A DNA stretch of 64,000 nucleotides, taken from NCBI GenBank assembly GCA_028583685.1, contig JAMXIF010000042.1, positions 19,335,666-19,399,665 of the forward strand, given 5' to 3'. A program made the position numbers and the translations under genes. Origin of the DNA: Petaurus breviceps papuanus. Taxonomy: Eukaryota > Chordata > Mammalia > Diprotodontia > Petauridae. Positions 41,340 to 53,119 of the stretch are shown here, piece after piece (within the stretch, counting starts at the first letter, position 1; every line of letters starts with the position of its first letter). Below the pieces are notes generated by a model. That model was not told the origin of the DNA, did no database searches, and was given only the letters and a program-made list of their open reading frames with translations.

Positions 41340-42445
41340 TCAAGTCTGTTAAGAAAAAGAACATGTGAACCCCACAACTTGTGAACCCTAGAACTCATGA
41401 ACTCCTGCAACAGGAAGGGGAGGAGCTAATGACCATATATAAGGAGAAGCCCAGGCTAGAGATGGCAGGATTGAGAAGAGGACTTTTGTGGTGGCAGAGT
41501 TAAGAAGGAGAAAACTTGTGGTATCCTGGCACTCTGTTCATCTGTTCTGTCTGTGTTGATGTTTGTTTTGTGATACTTTGTACAGAAGCCCTGGGACCTT
41601 ACTGGAAGCCCTGAAACAGGATTTTCTGGTGTTCTGTTTACAGAAGTCCTGCAGGAGGGTTTTAGAGGTCCTGGGACTTGAACTTTACTGATGATTTGTG
41701 CTGACCTCTTGGATCTTGTTTGTGGGTCTGTGTTGATTTCTATGTTGATGATTTTTGTTGAGTTCTCAGACCTAGTTGGTGAGTCTGAGATGATTTCACA
41801 GGCAGATAGTGAATTGATGATGGTGCCAGCAATGTGCATGAATATTACTGTGGCTCTGTCAAGCTTTGTCTTCCCAGAAACAGAAACTGTGAAGGACTTG
41901 AGGTAGACTGGACGCTATGAACTTCAATCTGGAATGGGAACTGGACAAAGAACTGGACAAGGAGCTGAACAAGGAACTAGGAGCTGCCTGCATTTGAACC
42001 CAGGTGACAGTTGGAGCTGGGACCATGGAAGAGAAACCATGGAAGCTGAGAGTTAGCCTTGAGTCAAGCTGAAAGAAGACTTTACTTGGATACTGTGTAC
42101 TGACTGAGAAGATTATGATTTATTGTGACCTAGGAGTGGAGAACTTTGACTTTTGTACATTGTGATTGACTAAATGATTGTACTTTAAAACTATGTGACC
42201 ACTTTGGTGAAAATTATGTGGACATTTTAGTGATAAGTTGTTGAGATGTAACATAGTGAATGCTGTATTTTGATTTTCTGTGATATGTTGTAACATTGTG
42301 AATGCTATATTTTGATTTTCTATGAATGTTTTGCTCTTATTTGTTATTGAATAAATAGAGAGCTCACTATACTATGTAATCAGAACCTTGAAAGCTGTTC
42401 ACAGCAGCAGTTCTCTGGAAACCTGCTCATGTGTGGCTTTACAAC
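41340..42445 (+). repeat. LTR-like retroelement fossil, about 1.1 kb
   Basis: It starts near a TG at 41,347. A TATA-like 'accatatataaggagaagcc' lies at about 41,428-41,447, and AATAAA is at 42,350-42,355 followed by a block shared with the fossil at 34,050-34,520. It ends near 'ggctttaca' at 42,443. The TATA-to-poly(A) distance (about 900 bp) is long for an R region, so an LTR is the best but not the only reading; a retroposed transcript is another. No coding domains. Broken and old. A clear terminal duplication was not found. Confidence 0.4.
42250..42333 (+). repeat. Tandem duplication of about 42 bp
   Basis: Two adjacent units share 'gtaaca-agtgaatgct-tat' and 'tttgattttct', in the 3' part of the LTR-like fossil. 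Confidence 0.75.
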
Positions 42446-42890
42446 TTTCTAGCAGCTTTCCCACCCTGAATAAACTTCCACTTGGGGATCTCATTCTCCT
42501 GATTAGAATACATTTCCTGGACCACTATTTCAGGAAAAGTACTTGCCATACTTCATTTCACTCCTGATTCTTCCACTTTCTCCTCCACAGCTACACCAAT
42601 TATTCAGGTACCCTTCCTCTTTCCCTCCCCACAATCCACCCCTAATTCTGGAGCAGTGAACTTTGCTTTGTCATTATATCTGAATGAGGTGTGTCAATCT
42701 CCTTTCCTACAGACCAATTCACCATACTTGCAACTTTATATCCCTTCCTATCTACCATTTCCTTTTGTAAATTGACTCCCACATTCATATTTAAGCTTCT
42801 TGAGGACATAAAATGTCTTCAATTTTTGTATTTATATCCCTCCACTTAGCACAATGCTTGGCAAATCATAAATGCTTTAAAAAAAAACGC
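42446..42890 (+). repeat. L2-type LINE 3' end
   Basis: 'atttaagcttcttgaggaca', 'acttagcacaatgcttggca' and 'aatcataaatgctttaaaa' make up an L2 tail, with decayed ORF2 end upstream. Confidence 0.65.
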
Positions 42891-43259
42891 TTTCTCTTTA
42901 TATGAAAGGCAGGTTTGTGAGAAAAACTGAACTTTTTAGAGTTGCAGTTTATTAAATACTGCCTTGAAAGTCAGCTAATCTCTCTCCTTGGTCAAGTTTT
43001 ATCATTTCTATCTTTCAAGACTTATCCCACAGTTCATTTTTCCAAAGAAATCTTCTCAAACTAAGTAAAAGGAAATTGTGCATGCATCTCACTCAAATGG
43101 ATTCCCCTTCATATTAAACAAACATCAGTATTTTCTTACCATTATTTAACCCATTATTTTATGGTTCTCTCTCATCTGAACTCCACTGTAAGATTCAGTG
43201 AAGTAGGGACTAAGTAGTTATGTGTCTGAGTACTATATTCATTATGGATAGTCATTTTT
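42891..43259. other. Intronic DNA, perhaps decayed LINE
   Basis: Weak L2-like words ('aactccactgtaagattcag') near 43,180 only. Confidence 0.3.
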
Positions 43260-43261
43260 TA

Positions 43262-43500
43262 TATAGGCATCTAAGTGGTAAAATGGGTAGAGTGTTGACA
43301 CTGGAGTCATGAAGACCTGAATACAAATCCAGCCTCAGATACTCACCAACTAGTTAAGTCAGTTTGGCTCAATCTAGCTCAGTTTCCTCATCTATAAAAC
43401 GGGGGTAACAATAGCATATATTTTTAACAGGGTTTTGTGAAGATCAAATGAGATAATCTCAATAAAGTGCTTAGCACAATGCTTGGTACATAATATATGT
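43262..43500 (+). repeat. MIR-type SINE
   Basis: 'ggcatctaagtggtaaaatg', 'cactggagtcatgaagacct', 'cctcatctataaaacggggg' and 'agtgcttagcacaatgcttg' give almost the whole unit in order. Confidence 0.8.
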
Positions 43501-43569
43501 TTTTTTTTCTTTTCCCTTCTACATATATATTTTCAAAAAGAGGTTAAATGAATTAAATTCATGCATTTT

Positions 43570-43808
43570 TAAAAACGTAGGATGATAGTATTTCAAGTTG
43601 AAAAGAATGTCAGCAGCCATCCAGTTAAACTCATTCCCAAAAATATAATCACTCCAAACTATCAAACAAGTGATCTGCTTGAAAATCTCCAATGATGAGG
43701 AACCTATTGCCTCCAGTCTATGCTTTTGGATGTCTCTATTGGGACTTCGTCTCTTTAAAACACATTCTCTGGGATTCTGCCCTCTCAGGCCAAATAGAAC
43801 AAGTCTAA

Positions 43809-43875
<67 letters not shown>

Positions 43876-44040
43876 CTTCAAATGGATATCTAGCTCCATC
43901 TCCCCAGCATCACCCTCCAAAGTCTTCTTCATTTAAACAGTTCTTTCCTCATATAGCATGAACCCAGGGCTCTTTGGCATCCTGGTTCTCCTCCTCTGGA
44001 CACTCTCCAGTTTATCAAAAGCATTCCAAAGTCAGTGCTA
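43570..44040 (-). repeat. L3/CR1-type LINE fragment, reverse
   Basis: 'gtatttcaagttgaaaagaa', 'ccagttaaactcattcccaa', 'gatctgcttgaaaatctcca', 'atgatgaggaacctattgcc', 'ccaaatagaacaagtctaat' and 'cctctggacactctccagtt' follow the antisense CR1/L3 3' region in order. A CA array splits it at 43,810-43,871. Confidence 0.8.
43810..43871. repeat. CA dinucleotide microsatellite
   Basis: About 31 uninterrupted CA units. The open frames running through it on both strands are artefacts. Confidence 0.98.
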
Positions 44041-44480
44041 CTTCATGTCAAAGCTATAGAAGGGGGGAAAAAGTGGGTTTTTTTTTTTACTCACTACCAC
44101 CCTAAAAAAGTATTTAAGTGACTTCTTGCATATAGCAGTGTGGTTCTCTAAGTCCAGAGCATTAGGAAACTGGATGACAGAAGGTGGAGAAAAAATAGAG
44201 AAAGTATACTTCCCTTTGAGAATGCTAGTTTGATTCAGCAGATATGGTTCAGATGGTAGAACCCAGTTTGAGCCCAGATGGGGACATCTAATCCAGACTG
44301 TCTGGATGGTCCTAATTTCAAAGTCTCACTTTCCCACTTTTTTAAGGACGAAGAAGGTCATCACTTGGTGATGTGGCCACAAGCTGTTCAGGGAAGAAAC
44401 TTTGCTCAGCACATTTCAGCTACCGTGCAAGGCTGAGTCCATTTCAGAGAGCCACATAAAATAAATAATAATGCAAAAGT
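44041..44480. other. Intronic DNA, nothing recognised
   Basis: No supported gene or repeat. Confidence 0.45.
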
Positions 44481-44484
44481 GTAT

Positions 44485-45245
44485 TAGTTCTGATAGGGCA
44501 CTGACAGCAGCTCAGAGAGGTGGGTCCTTGCAAGCCCATCTTTCAACAATGAACTGACCCAAAGATGCAGGAAAGCCCCAGACAGGACCATATGGCTCAG
44601 TATAAAAACATATTTCAAACTCTGTTTATTATGCATATCTTTCAAAGGTTCACCACTCTGTGATGAAACATAGCACCTGCACAGCTTTAATAAGCTTCAA
44701 AACCCAGCACAATTATTAAATCGCAGGCTCCTAAAGAATTTGTCTTCTTTTATACTGTGCCCATGTGCTGCCCACCAATGACTGAACTCATTCTTTTTAA
44801 TTATTGGGGTTTGCAGTATTTTGTAAGCTGCAATCAATATTTATTCAGAAAATAAAACTCCTTATGGACCTCAGAGTGAGGGCCATGAAATATGTCTCTT
44901 AAACTTTGGGAATGAGAACATTATTACATCCAGAATCCTTCATTATGCCAAGGGGAAAAAAAAGAATTTAATCACACAACATTGAAAAGGCAGAAATCAA
45001 CTGTACAGAAAATTAATATCAGTTGATTTAAGTGGATATTTGTTCATCAACAGGATGGACAACCACATTCATTTAGGGCTCTTGTACATACATTACATTT
45101 CAACATGCCTGATCAGAGTCAGCTAATTCAGCAAATCAATTATCAGGGGAAACTTCTGATGTCAAAGGTGTAATAAAATTACCAGTCATCATGGCTGCAT
45201 ATAGAGATAGAAATAAAAGGGAAATTCCTAAAGTCAATGGTGCAG
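44485..45245. other. Repeat-poor block, candidate conserved non-coding DNA
   Basis: About 760 bp without recognisable repeats. It is rich in AT words of transcription-factor type: 'tttattatgcatatctttca' (POU-like atgcat), 'cacaattattaaatcgcag', 'ctttttaattattggggttt' and 'gcaatcaatatttattcag'. No coding frame. Conservation is inferred. Confidence 0.35.
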
Positions 45246-45760
45246 GTTGACGAAGCTCTGATTTTTTTTAACAGACACTACCTTTACTACCCCAAATAAA
45301 ACTCACAGATGGTAAGCTGAGAGATTTAGCTTAGTTTCAACTCTGAGGCCTTAAATTCAAGCAAGTGTGGAAAAAATCCCCAGTCAGGAAATCAAGAAAC
45401 ATCAAGTCTCAGGACCTCACTCTCTGTAGGACAATGAACTTGCCACTTACTGAAGAAGAATACAAAGACCCTGTGCTCTAGGTTTCCTCATCAAGTAAAG
45501 CAGATAAGGCAGGAAAAAAGACATATGAGAAGAAATGGTAGAGCTATGTAAACATATAACATAAAGTCCCATCTGTACTATGGTTACAGATAAATTGGAC
45601 TTTAGAGTTGGTGGTATTAGGGTTGCTGGTATGGTTAGACTCATAGTATCACAGTTCTTGAAAGAACCTTCAATAACATTTTCTCCAAATACTCCTTATA
45701 GAGAAGGCCTAGAGACTTGACCTAAGGTTAGTCTTGGGAAAAGATAATTCTTACAGAAAA
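45246..45760. other. Intronic DNA, nothing firm
   Basis: A weak CR1/L3-like word 'tcatagtatcacagttcttg' appears at about 45,640. Otherwise nothing recognised. Confidence 0.35.
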
Positions 45761-45829
45761 TGTCTAAAGATGTAAAGATCAGGTCTTTCACAGATCTCTC
45801 CCAATTGTCTATTCTAGGCTTAGCTACCA

Positions 45830-46290
45830 CAGTAATTTTCCTTATGCATAGAGTTGACCATGTAGTTCCCCTACTCAGTCAACTCCGATGGCTTCTGGTT
45901 GCCTCCAACTCCTCTGTCTCCAGCCTGGACACCAGTTCCCTTCCTGTACTTGGCAATAGAGCTAAGCTGGCCTTCTCATGTAACACATGATCTCCTCATT
46001 TCTTTGCCTTTGTACTAACCATCTTCCATGCCCAGCCTCCACTATTCTTTGCCTCATAGAGGACACCTCTTCCTTTAAGATGCACCGTGGGCATCAACTT
46101 CTGCAAGAAGCCTTTCCTGAGCCCCTCAACTGCTCCTACCCTTCCTCCCAAGCTACCATGTCTTTAACTACTTTGTATATACATATATATGTATATTGTG
46201 CTACATAGATATCCTTTTATGTACTTGTCTCTTCCTCCTAAAATGTAAACACATTGTGAGTACAACTTTGTATAGAGATATGTATTTATA
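45830..46290 (+). repeat. L2/L3-type LINE 3' end
   Basis: 'gttgaccatgtagttcccct', 'actccgatggcttctggttg', 'gaagcctttcctgagcccct' and 'aaaatgtaaacacattgtga' form the ORF2 end and part of the tail. Confidence 0.7.
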
Positions 46291-46299
46291 CTTCCTACG

Positions 46300-46879
46300 T
46301 AGAATGTTGTATTTTTATGTTATAAGTCATTAAAATTTAAACCTACATTTAAAAAAAGACATAAAGAGCATTTTGGAGACAGGGAGGGAAGGATTATTGA
46401 ATGATACTTGGAAAAAAAAGAAAGTATAATAGAAAGAGTGTCATGTGAATTACCTGGGACCAGCAACAATTTTGATGTCATTTCATTATGAGACAGCAAT
46501 GGCCAGGCATGTTTTCTTCCACAGTTATATGTCTGTCTCAGAATATCTGACGTTGAACAGATAAGACTAGATTGAGTTGGATTCCCAACTTTAACTTAGT
46601 TGTCTGTCATTTGAGTATAGAATTTTGTGTCATATATTTGTTTCATTTCTCTCTTCTGTTTTAATTTTGTCTTCAGAATGTCTCTGCCTCCTCCATATCC
46701 AGAATTTTTCTTTCTCTCAAAGCTTTTATTTAAACTTTTATGGGAGTGTTGGGAATGGGATGGTGGTAAGTTTAGGGCCATGGTCTACCTGGAAAGACCA
46801 AGAGGATTTCCTCCTTGATTAGCTTTGTCTTAATTTATGAAACCAGGTTCAATATTGTAGATATTCCCTAAGGGAAGCC
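46300..46879. other. Intronic DNA, nothing recognised
   Basis: No supported gene or repeat. Confidence 0.45.
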
Positions 46880-47035
46880 ATATTTCAACAATGTATGGTT
46901 CTTGGAATTTGGAGAACTTAGGTTCTAGTCCTTATTTTGACACTAATTTTCGATCTCTTTTTCCACCTCTGTAAAACAAGGAGGTTGAACAAGGTGTCTT
47001 CCAGCTCTGAAAATCTATGCGATTTGGTCTCCATC
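46880..47035 (+). repeat. MIR/THER-type SINE
   Basis: 'tggaatttggagaacttagg', 'cacctctgtaaaacaaggag' and 'aaggtgtcttccagctctga' in order. A weaker related stretch may continue to 47,210. Confidence 0.65.
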
Positions 47036-48789
47036 AGATGATCACTTTACCTCAACCTTGATTACACTGAGAATTGAATAAGTCTTTCTCTGTGTTCTTG
47101 GGCCAAGCACATGCCCTCTATAGGGTCTAGGTTTCCTGCCCTATAGAAACCAAGGAATTATAATAGATTTTATCCCTAAGTTCATTCTAGTTCTAATGTG
47201 ATACTTTGAGGAATTGGTGAGTGGGGAGGGTAGGTTGGGAGGGAAGCAAGGAATTTGACCTCAATCCCTCTTTAAACTCCTTCTCCTATTTGTTATAAGA
47301 ATCAAGAATCTAATCCCACCTCCAGTAATTAGATTATTTTTTCTTTGATTCCAGGTATAAAGAAATAACTAATTATTTTTAATAACCACGTACTGAGGGT
47401 TTAAATAGGAAGCAATCTAATGCCCCTCTATCTATGGCTGCAGGATAACAATTTTCCCAGCAGAGACCTTAAGATGTCCTGGGGTCCCCATCTCCCACCA
47501 TCAACCTCCTCCTTCAAAAAAATAATGGTAATGACTTTGTTACTTGTCTTGGGCTCAGTTTGTTGTGGTTGCCTCAGGTATAGAAATATCTAGTTACAGC
47601 TCTGTGGTTGACTGAGAATTCCTTTAGTAGCTACACACTTGGGGAAAGGACATAGGCTCACTGCTGATGTCTCAGCAATGGCCCATGTGTAGAGAGGGGC
47701 AGCCTCTCACTCCCATCATATAAATGTACAGAAACTACCCAGGGCATATTTGTTGTGTTTACCTCCTAGAACCAAGGGCCAAGCTCCATTAGCCCAGTTT
47801 GCTAAAGAGTGAATCATTTTAAAGCAGCATTAATGTCCTGTGATATTACTAGAACAGTATAAACAACTGCAGGCCTGACTGTCCAATGGGAAACTGGTCT
47901 CTGGAGAAAACTACTCACCCATATACCATTGGCCAATTACTCAGAGTCTATTTAGTAAATTATCTTCTTTTGTGTGCTAATTGGGACTGAGTGCTTTGCA
48001 AAAGTTAACTTCCTTTATGTGAGTAAGCAGCTAGCTCTGGATATTAAATTCTGTCTCTCTAGCTCATTCCAGAAGCAGTCCAACTATTACTGATATTTAT
48101 TACTGTTATTTATCTTTGTGGAACAGCCCACGATAGTACAAGGAATGTGACATGGATCAAAAACATGGTGGTGGGGGGAATAAATAAATCTAACCAGGTA
48201 TGCATACTAGATATAGTTAAAGATTTTTGTGGGGAGGCTGTTTATTTATGCTCCATAGTTGTTGCCAAAGAAGTCCTAACTTTTAACTGATTTATCCTTT
48301 TAGATGATGCTGTGTAATTGATCTGCTATAGAAGTGTCTCCCAAATCCAATCAGCTTCTACAAGTTTAGCTCATAATACTGCCATGTCATAGGCATACTG
48401 TGAGAAATGAAGAAAATAGTAAATGGAACCCCAGAGATATGTTCTCTTCTTACTGGGCCTGAGCCAGTGATATTTGACCCAGCCTGTATTAAAAACTACA
48501 ACCCCCTTGCTATAAAGCTTTCTTTCAAGTTGAGGTACCAAAGGGATATGACCAGGACCTGCAATAAAGAATATATCTTGAGGTTTACAGAGAAGGAATG
48601 AACAGCAGCCTAAATGTTCTACCTCAAAGTGTTAATTACTTAGGACAAAACAAAGCAATGTTTTCATCCTTAATGTCCTATATTTTCAGCATAGTGAGTG
48701 ACAAACAACAAATTCAAATATAATGGAAAAATATGAAACTTTTTGGGAAAAATGAAACATTGGCCTTCCAGAAATATGGCTAAGGAAAA
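47036..48789. other. Intronic DNA, no gene identified
   Basis: About 1.7 kb of single-copy-looking sequence, with no recognisable gene. Possible weak MIR remains near 47,090-47,210. Confidence 0.4.
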
Positions 48790-50100
48790 TGTTGGGGAAT
48801 GAGTCCTGCTCTGCCTCATTGCCTTGAAGCATATAGAAATTGGCTAGATATACTTTTTAAAATAACTAAGAGTAAAAGGAAAGAAATCTCTATAATGAAA
48901 TTCCATGGAGGAGGAAAAACAAAGGCTAAAAATATTAACAAGCAAAACAAAAGCCTCAGGGGTGGCCAGGTAGCACAGTGAGTAAGAGCACCAGCCCCAG
49001 AGTCGGGATGACCTTGGATCAAATCCGGGCTCAGACACTTAGCACCCACCCAGAAACACCTGGCCATGTAACCTTGAGCAAGTTACTTAACCCCAATTGC
49101 TTTAAAAAAAAAAGCCTCCTAATAAAATGAAGAAAGTCTATACAGTAAGGGGATACCAAGAGAAATCTCCACCTACAGAAAATAATTCTTCAATATCTAC
49201 AAATAACACCCTACCTCCTCCCCACAAAAAAAAAAAAAAGAGAGAATAGAATGGCCACAAGAAATCAGAGCATGTTTGGAAGGCTTCATAAAAGAAATAC
49301 AGGAAGAGATATGGAGTGAAATGAGAACTCTTAATAATATTCTTAAACTAGTAAAGAACAAAAGGAGGAAAAAAAAACCTTAAAGGTATAGAAATCCTGA
49401 AAAATAAAGAAAATCGGTCTCAAAAATTGATTATGAAATAAGAAATATTAGAGCAAATAAAGAGATTATAAAATTAAAAGTATATAGGAGGTCTCTAAAA
49501 TTAAAAATAAAAGTTGACCTGAGGGGAAAAAAGTGTCCAAGGAGAGAACTAAAGAATCATTCCAGATGCAATCATTCCATTCCAATATAATAATCTTCCA
49601 AAAAACAAACAAAAATAATGAAACAAAAAGTAGGAGAGATAGAGCAGAGGAAAGAAAAGTGTAATGGTCCAGAAAAAAATGACAAATAAGGTACCCATTT
49701 CATATTAATGATGACAAGTAGGGGTTAGGGACTCAGCATTTAGTTACGAAGCCACTCAAAGCAGAGCAATAAATTGGGTTTTATGAAAATCATATAAGAA
49801 AATTGCCCAAAGGCATTGGAACCAGAAGGAGAAGTAAAGATTAGTAGAATCCAGAGGCCACTACCAGAGAGGCCTCCCAGTTTAACTCAGCCAGAAACGG
49901 AATTGCCAAGCTCCAAAGCACCTAGGCCAAAGATAAAAAAACATTGAAAGCAGCCAGGATGCCCTCATGCACCAACAAACCAGTCAGAATCACAAGACTA
50001 CTCATCAGCAACCAGAATTTTTAAAATATATTGGAATGTGACAAACTGAAAATGAAAGACAAGTGACTTATACCAAGAGTCATTTGACATTCATCTAAAC
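48790..50100 (+). repeat. A-rich LINE-like fossil (HAL1/L1 ORF1-type)
   Basis: Strongly A-rich and purine-rich on the plus strand, with 'attagagcaaataaagagat', 'accaacaaaccagtcagaat' and 'cacaagactactcatcagca'. These recall the ORF1-type, coiled-coil-coding region and flank of marsupial HAL1/L1 elements. No long frame survives. The assignment is by texture and a few words, so it is weak. Confidence 0.35.
48958..49109 (+). repeat. Young WSINE1-like SINE
   Basis: 'ggtggccaggtagcacagtg', 'ccccagagtcgggatgacct', 'cacttagcacccacccagaa', A-tail. It is flanked by 'aaaagcctc' (48,949-48,957 and 49,110-49,118). It shares diagnostic bases with the copy at 17,244. Confidence 0.92.
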
Positions 50101-50104
50101 TCAG

Positions 50105-50530
50105 ACACACATTAATGGTTATTATTTGGGCCCTAATGGCAGAGTGAATATAAATAGTAATTATTTCTCTTTTGGCCAGAAACCCTTAGGGTCTTCCCCT
50201 CCCATTCATTTTTTTTTAATTATTAAAGGGGTCACCCCTTAGCTGACTTCTTAAACAGCCCTAATCAGTAAATGGGTATTGCCTCAGTCAAAATGAGAAA
50301 TTGAAAAGACCTTAGCTTAAAACGACTAAAGTCTCCCACGGCATTGTGGGACATCTCCAGTTGTCCTGATCTATATCTTGACACTGGCTCCAGATGGCTC
50401 TGGAGGAAAAAGTGAGGCTGGTGACTTTGCACAACCCTCCCTCATTTAAATCCAATTCATTTACAAGTCATGGCATCAACTTCCTGATATCATGGTCCTC
50501 TTCAAGAATGAAGGACCAATCACATACAAC
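50105..50530 (+). repeat. Marsupial multicopy retroposon tail (probably RTE-class)
   Basis: 'ggcattgtgggacatctcca', 'gttgtcctgatctatatctt', 'cagatggctctggaggaaaa', 'ggctggtgactttgcacaac' and 'catggtcctcttcaagaatg' belong to a repeat I recognise as common in marsupial genomes. I believe it is the 3' end of an RTE-type LINE or of a SINE that borrows it. Confidence 0.5.
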
Positions 50531-50839
50531 CATAAGTTGACTATACTATAGGGGGAAACAGCTCTTTAACAGATTTGGCCACTTCTAAATTGTCTTTGAA
50601 AGTCTGAGTTGGGCAGTCTTTGACATGCAAATAGAAAATACAACAGAAACTTAAGAATTGGAGCCTAGCTCAAGGGTTATTCCGAGTAGGAAGTAGAAAG
50701 GCTTGCTTAGTATCTCAAACTGAATCACTCTCGTAGTCATTATCAGAATTGTCTGATGACGGATAGAATAGAAAAGAAGATCGCTAGAATGGGCTAGAAA
50801 AGTGAGCCGGGAAAAGAAGCACATTGAGGACTAGAACTG

Positions 50840-51045
50840 AATCATGAAACCAAAGATTTAAAGCCGGAAGCATCTTGAGAAGTTATCTAATCCAGCTCCT
50901 TCATTGGGTAAGCAAGGTCCAGAGAAGTTAAATGATTGGCCCAATGGAAAGACAGGAAATTAATGGCAAAGGTAGGATTCAAAATTCAGATCCTCTAACT
51001 TCAAATCCAATCCTCTTGCCATTGCCCCATGTAGTCACACCCACA
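50840..51045 (-). repeat. MIR-type SINE, reverse
   Basis: 'gaagttatctaatccagctc', 'aggtccagagaagttaaatg', 'ggattcaaaattcagatcct' and 'ccaatcctcttgccattgcc' are the antisense order of a MIR-like unit. Confidence 0.65.
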
Positions 51046-51424
51046 ACCCAGGGACATAGACTAGAGAAAAAAGACTTTTGTGCAAAAAAAAAAACTGCTG
51101 AGGAAAAAGGAAAGCAGACTGTTAAAAAAAAAATAGGCTTAGATCCATATTTTATATCACAGCAAACTCCAAAAAGAAAAGCAATCTAAAAATAAAGTGC
51201 TATGCTATTTAAAAATTAGATAAGCATCGGAGGTTATATCTTTCATAACTGTAAAAAGGTTGGGGGGAGTCATAACCAAAATAAAAGGGAAAGAACATGT
51301 TACACACACATATACATACCCATACAAAATCAACCATTTGAATTACACAAAATTAAGAAGTTTTTTGCACAAAATAAAATCAAGGTGGCTACAATCAGAC
51401 GGAAAGGTGCAGATAGCAATTTTT

Positions 51425-51582
51425 TTTTTTGCTTTTTTTGGGGGGGAGGGCAATTTGGGGTTAAGTGACTTGCCCAAGGTCACAGGGCTAGTTTTTGTGT
51501 TAAGTGTCTGAGGCCAGATTTGAACTCAGGTTCTCCTGACTCCAGGGCCAGTGCTCTATTCACTGCACCACCTAGCCACCCC
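51425..51582 (-). repeat. Marsupial SINE (older WSINE1-like subfamily), reverse
   Basis: 'gcaatttggggttaagtgac', 'ttgcccaaggtcacagggct', 'tcctgactccagggccagtg' and 'gcaccacctagccacccc'. It is flanked by 'agatagcaattttt' (51,411-51,424 and 51,583-51,596), a perfect 14-bp duplication. Confidence 0.93.
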
Positions 51583-51596
51583 CAGATAGCAATTTT

Positions 51597-53115
51597 TTAA
51601 ACTAAATAATTAATGAAAATCTGAAATCCAAAATCTATAGGGAATTGACACAACTATATAACTGAGTCATTCTTTAATAGATGATTATGTTATTCTTATT
51701 ATTATTACAATATTATGAGTTTCATCTCCTTCCTATTACCTAAGGAAAAGGTCACTGGGTTACAGCAAAAGTTATTATTGTATAGAAGCCTCACAGTGCT
51801 TAAGATCTTCTCTGAGATAAATAAGATTGAGAAAAAGCATAACTACCATAAGACATTCAGATCTAGCCATCTAGGACTAACAGAGGTGACTAGTATTAGA
51901 ATAAAGCTGGCCCTTGCTCTATAAGAAAATAATGTCATCCTGGTTTTTATCACAATAATTTATAAACAATGGCTATGTTAATAAAACTGAAGTCCTGGAA
52001 AAGCTTTATTCAAGTAAAGAATCTTTTTTTTTCTAGAGGCTCTTAATCTTTCTTCCCTATTATAACCTTCCAATGGGTGCTCACACTTAGCTTTCTTAAG
52101 ATTAAGCAGATTAGACAGGAAAGAATTAAAGTGGGCTTTCCATAAGTAAAACTGAATGTGAAGAGGATTAGTGAGAGCATTACTACTTCTTGCTATAGAG
52201 TAGAGAGAAAATATGCAGGGCCCTCAATTTTCAAAAGCAAAGGAGGGTGGGGGGGACTCTGAAGTATCCAACAAAGGGAATGACCAAATGGATCCCAGCA
52301 TCATGTAGGTGATGACAGGTTAGAGGTGGAGGGGGTTACTGAAGGATTCAGGACTCAGCAGTCAGTTATATATGCAGATAGGCACTATAAGAACCAAATT
52401 TATTGGTTTCCAAATCGCTGTCCTTCCTGTCCATATCATCTGAGTGTGTCTTTCCTGTTTTTTGCTTTATAAGAGTCCACAGGTTAAAAAAATCCTAGTT
52501 TTAGTAGTCAAGGAAGCAAGAGGCAAAGCTTTGAAGAGGCATACAAGACTTGAAGGTTTAGACATATGATAAAGATCTAAGCAGCCAGAGCTTTAGCCTA
52601 GAGATGCCATCTATGACAAGGAGGGTCAGGTATGTGCCATATAGGTATGGGGAAGGCAGAGGGTAAGTTTAGAGAATAAAGCTAAGGCCAAAAGGGTCAG
52701 GGGACCCCACTGCGACAAGAAGACAGGATCTATATTTTAGACGAAGCAAACCTAACAGCAAAAGATACCTATGTCAGCTCTGATATGAGAGCAAATGATG
52801 TTTGCTCTCTCGATTAATTTATATTCCCTGCTGTGTAAGGACAGCCCTAGGGCTTCAATTATAACCAGAAAGAGAACAGAGACCTCCTCATGTACTCTGC
52901 TGCTGTTTAAAGCTGGTACTGAGGTTACGTCACTACTAGTTATACCAAACCACAAATATGATTTGAAAATTTTTCCATTTGCAGGTATTATACCTGGTAT
53001 CAGATAAAGCTTCATTTTAATAATATACTCAATGCTGTTTACATGAAAGTGATAGTAAGGGACCAGTAGTATAAATGTCCTATAAATGCCAACCTGTCAC
53101 CATGGGGGAAAAAAC
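51597..53115. other. Intronic DNA, no gene identified
   Basis: Single-copy-looking. The 87-codon minus frame at 52,752-53,015 and the plus frame across it have no recognisable content. Confidence 0.45.
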
Positions 53116-53119
53116 TTGA

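Noticed and set aside
41456-41906. 127-codon minus frame and 71-codon plus frame
   Set aside because: Chance frames within an LTR-like fossil, with no viral or host domain.
43519-43936. Frames with poly(Cys-Val) or poly(His-Thr)
   Set aside because: Artefacts of the CA microsatellite.
1805-51582. tRNA genes, because many SINEs have tRNA-like heads
   Set aside because: The heads are diverged and lack a full cloverleaf. All are embedded in SINE bodies with A-tails and target-site duplications.
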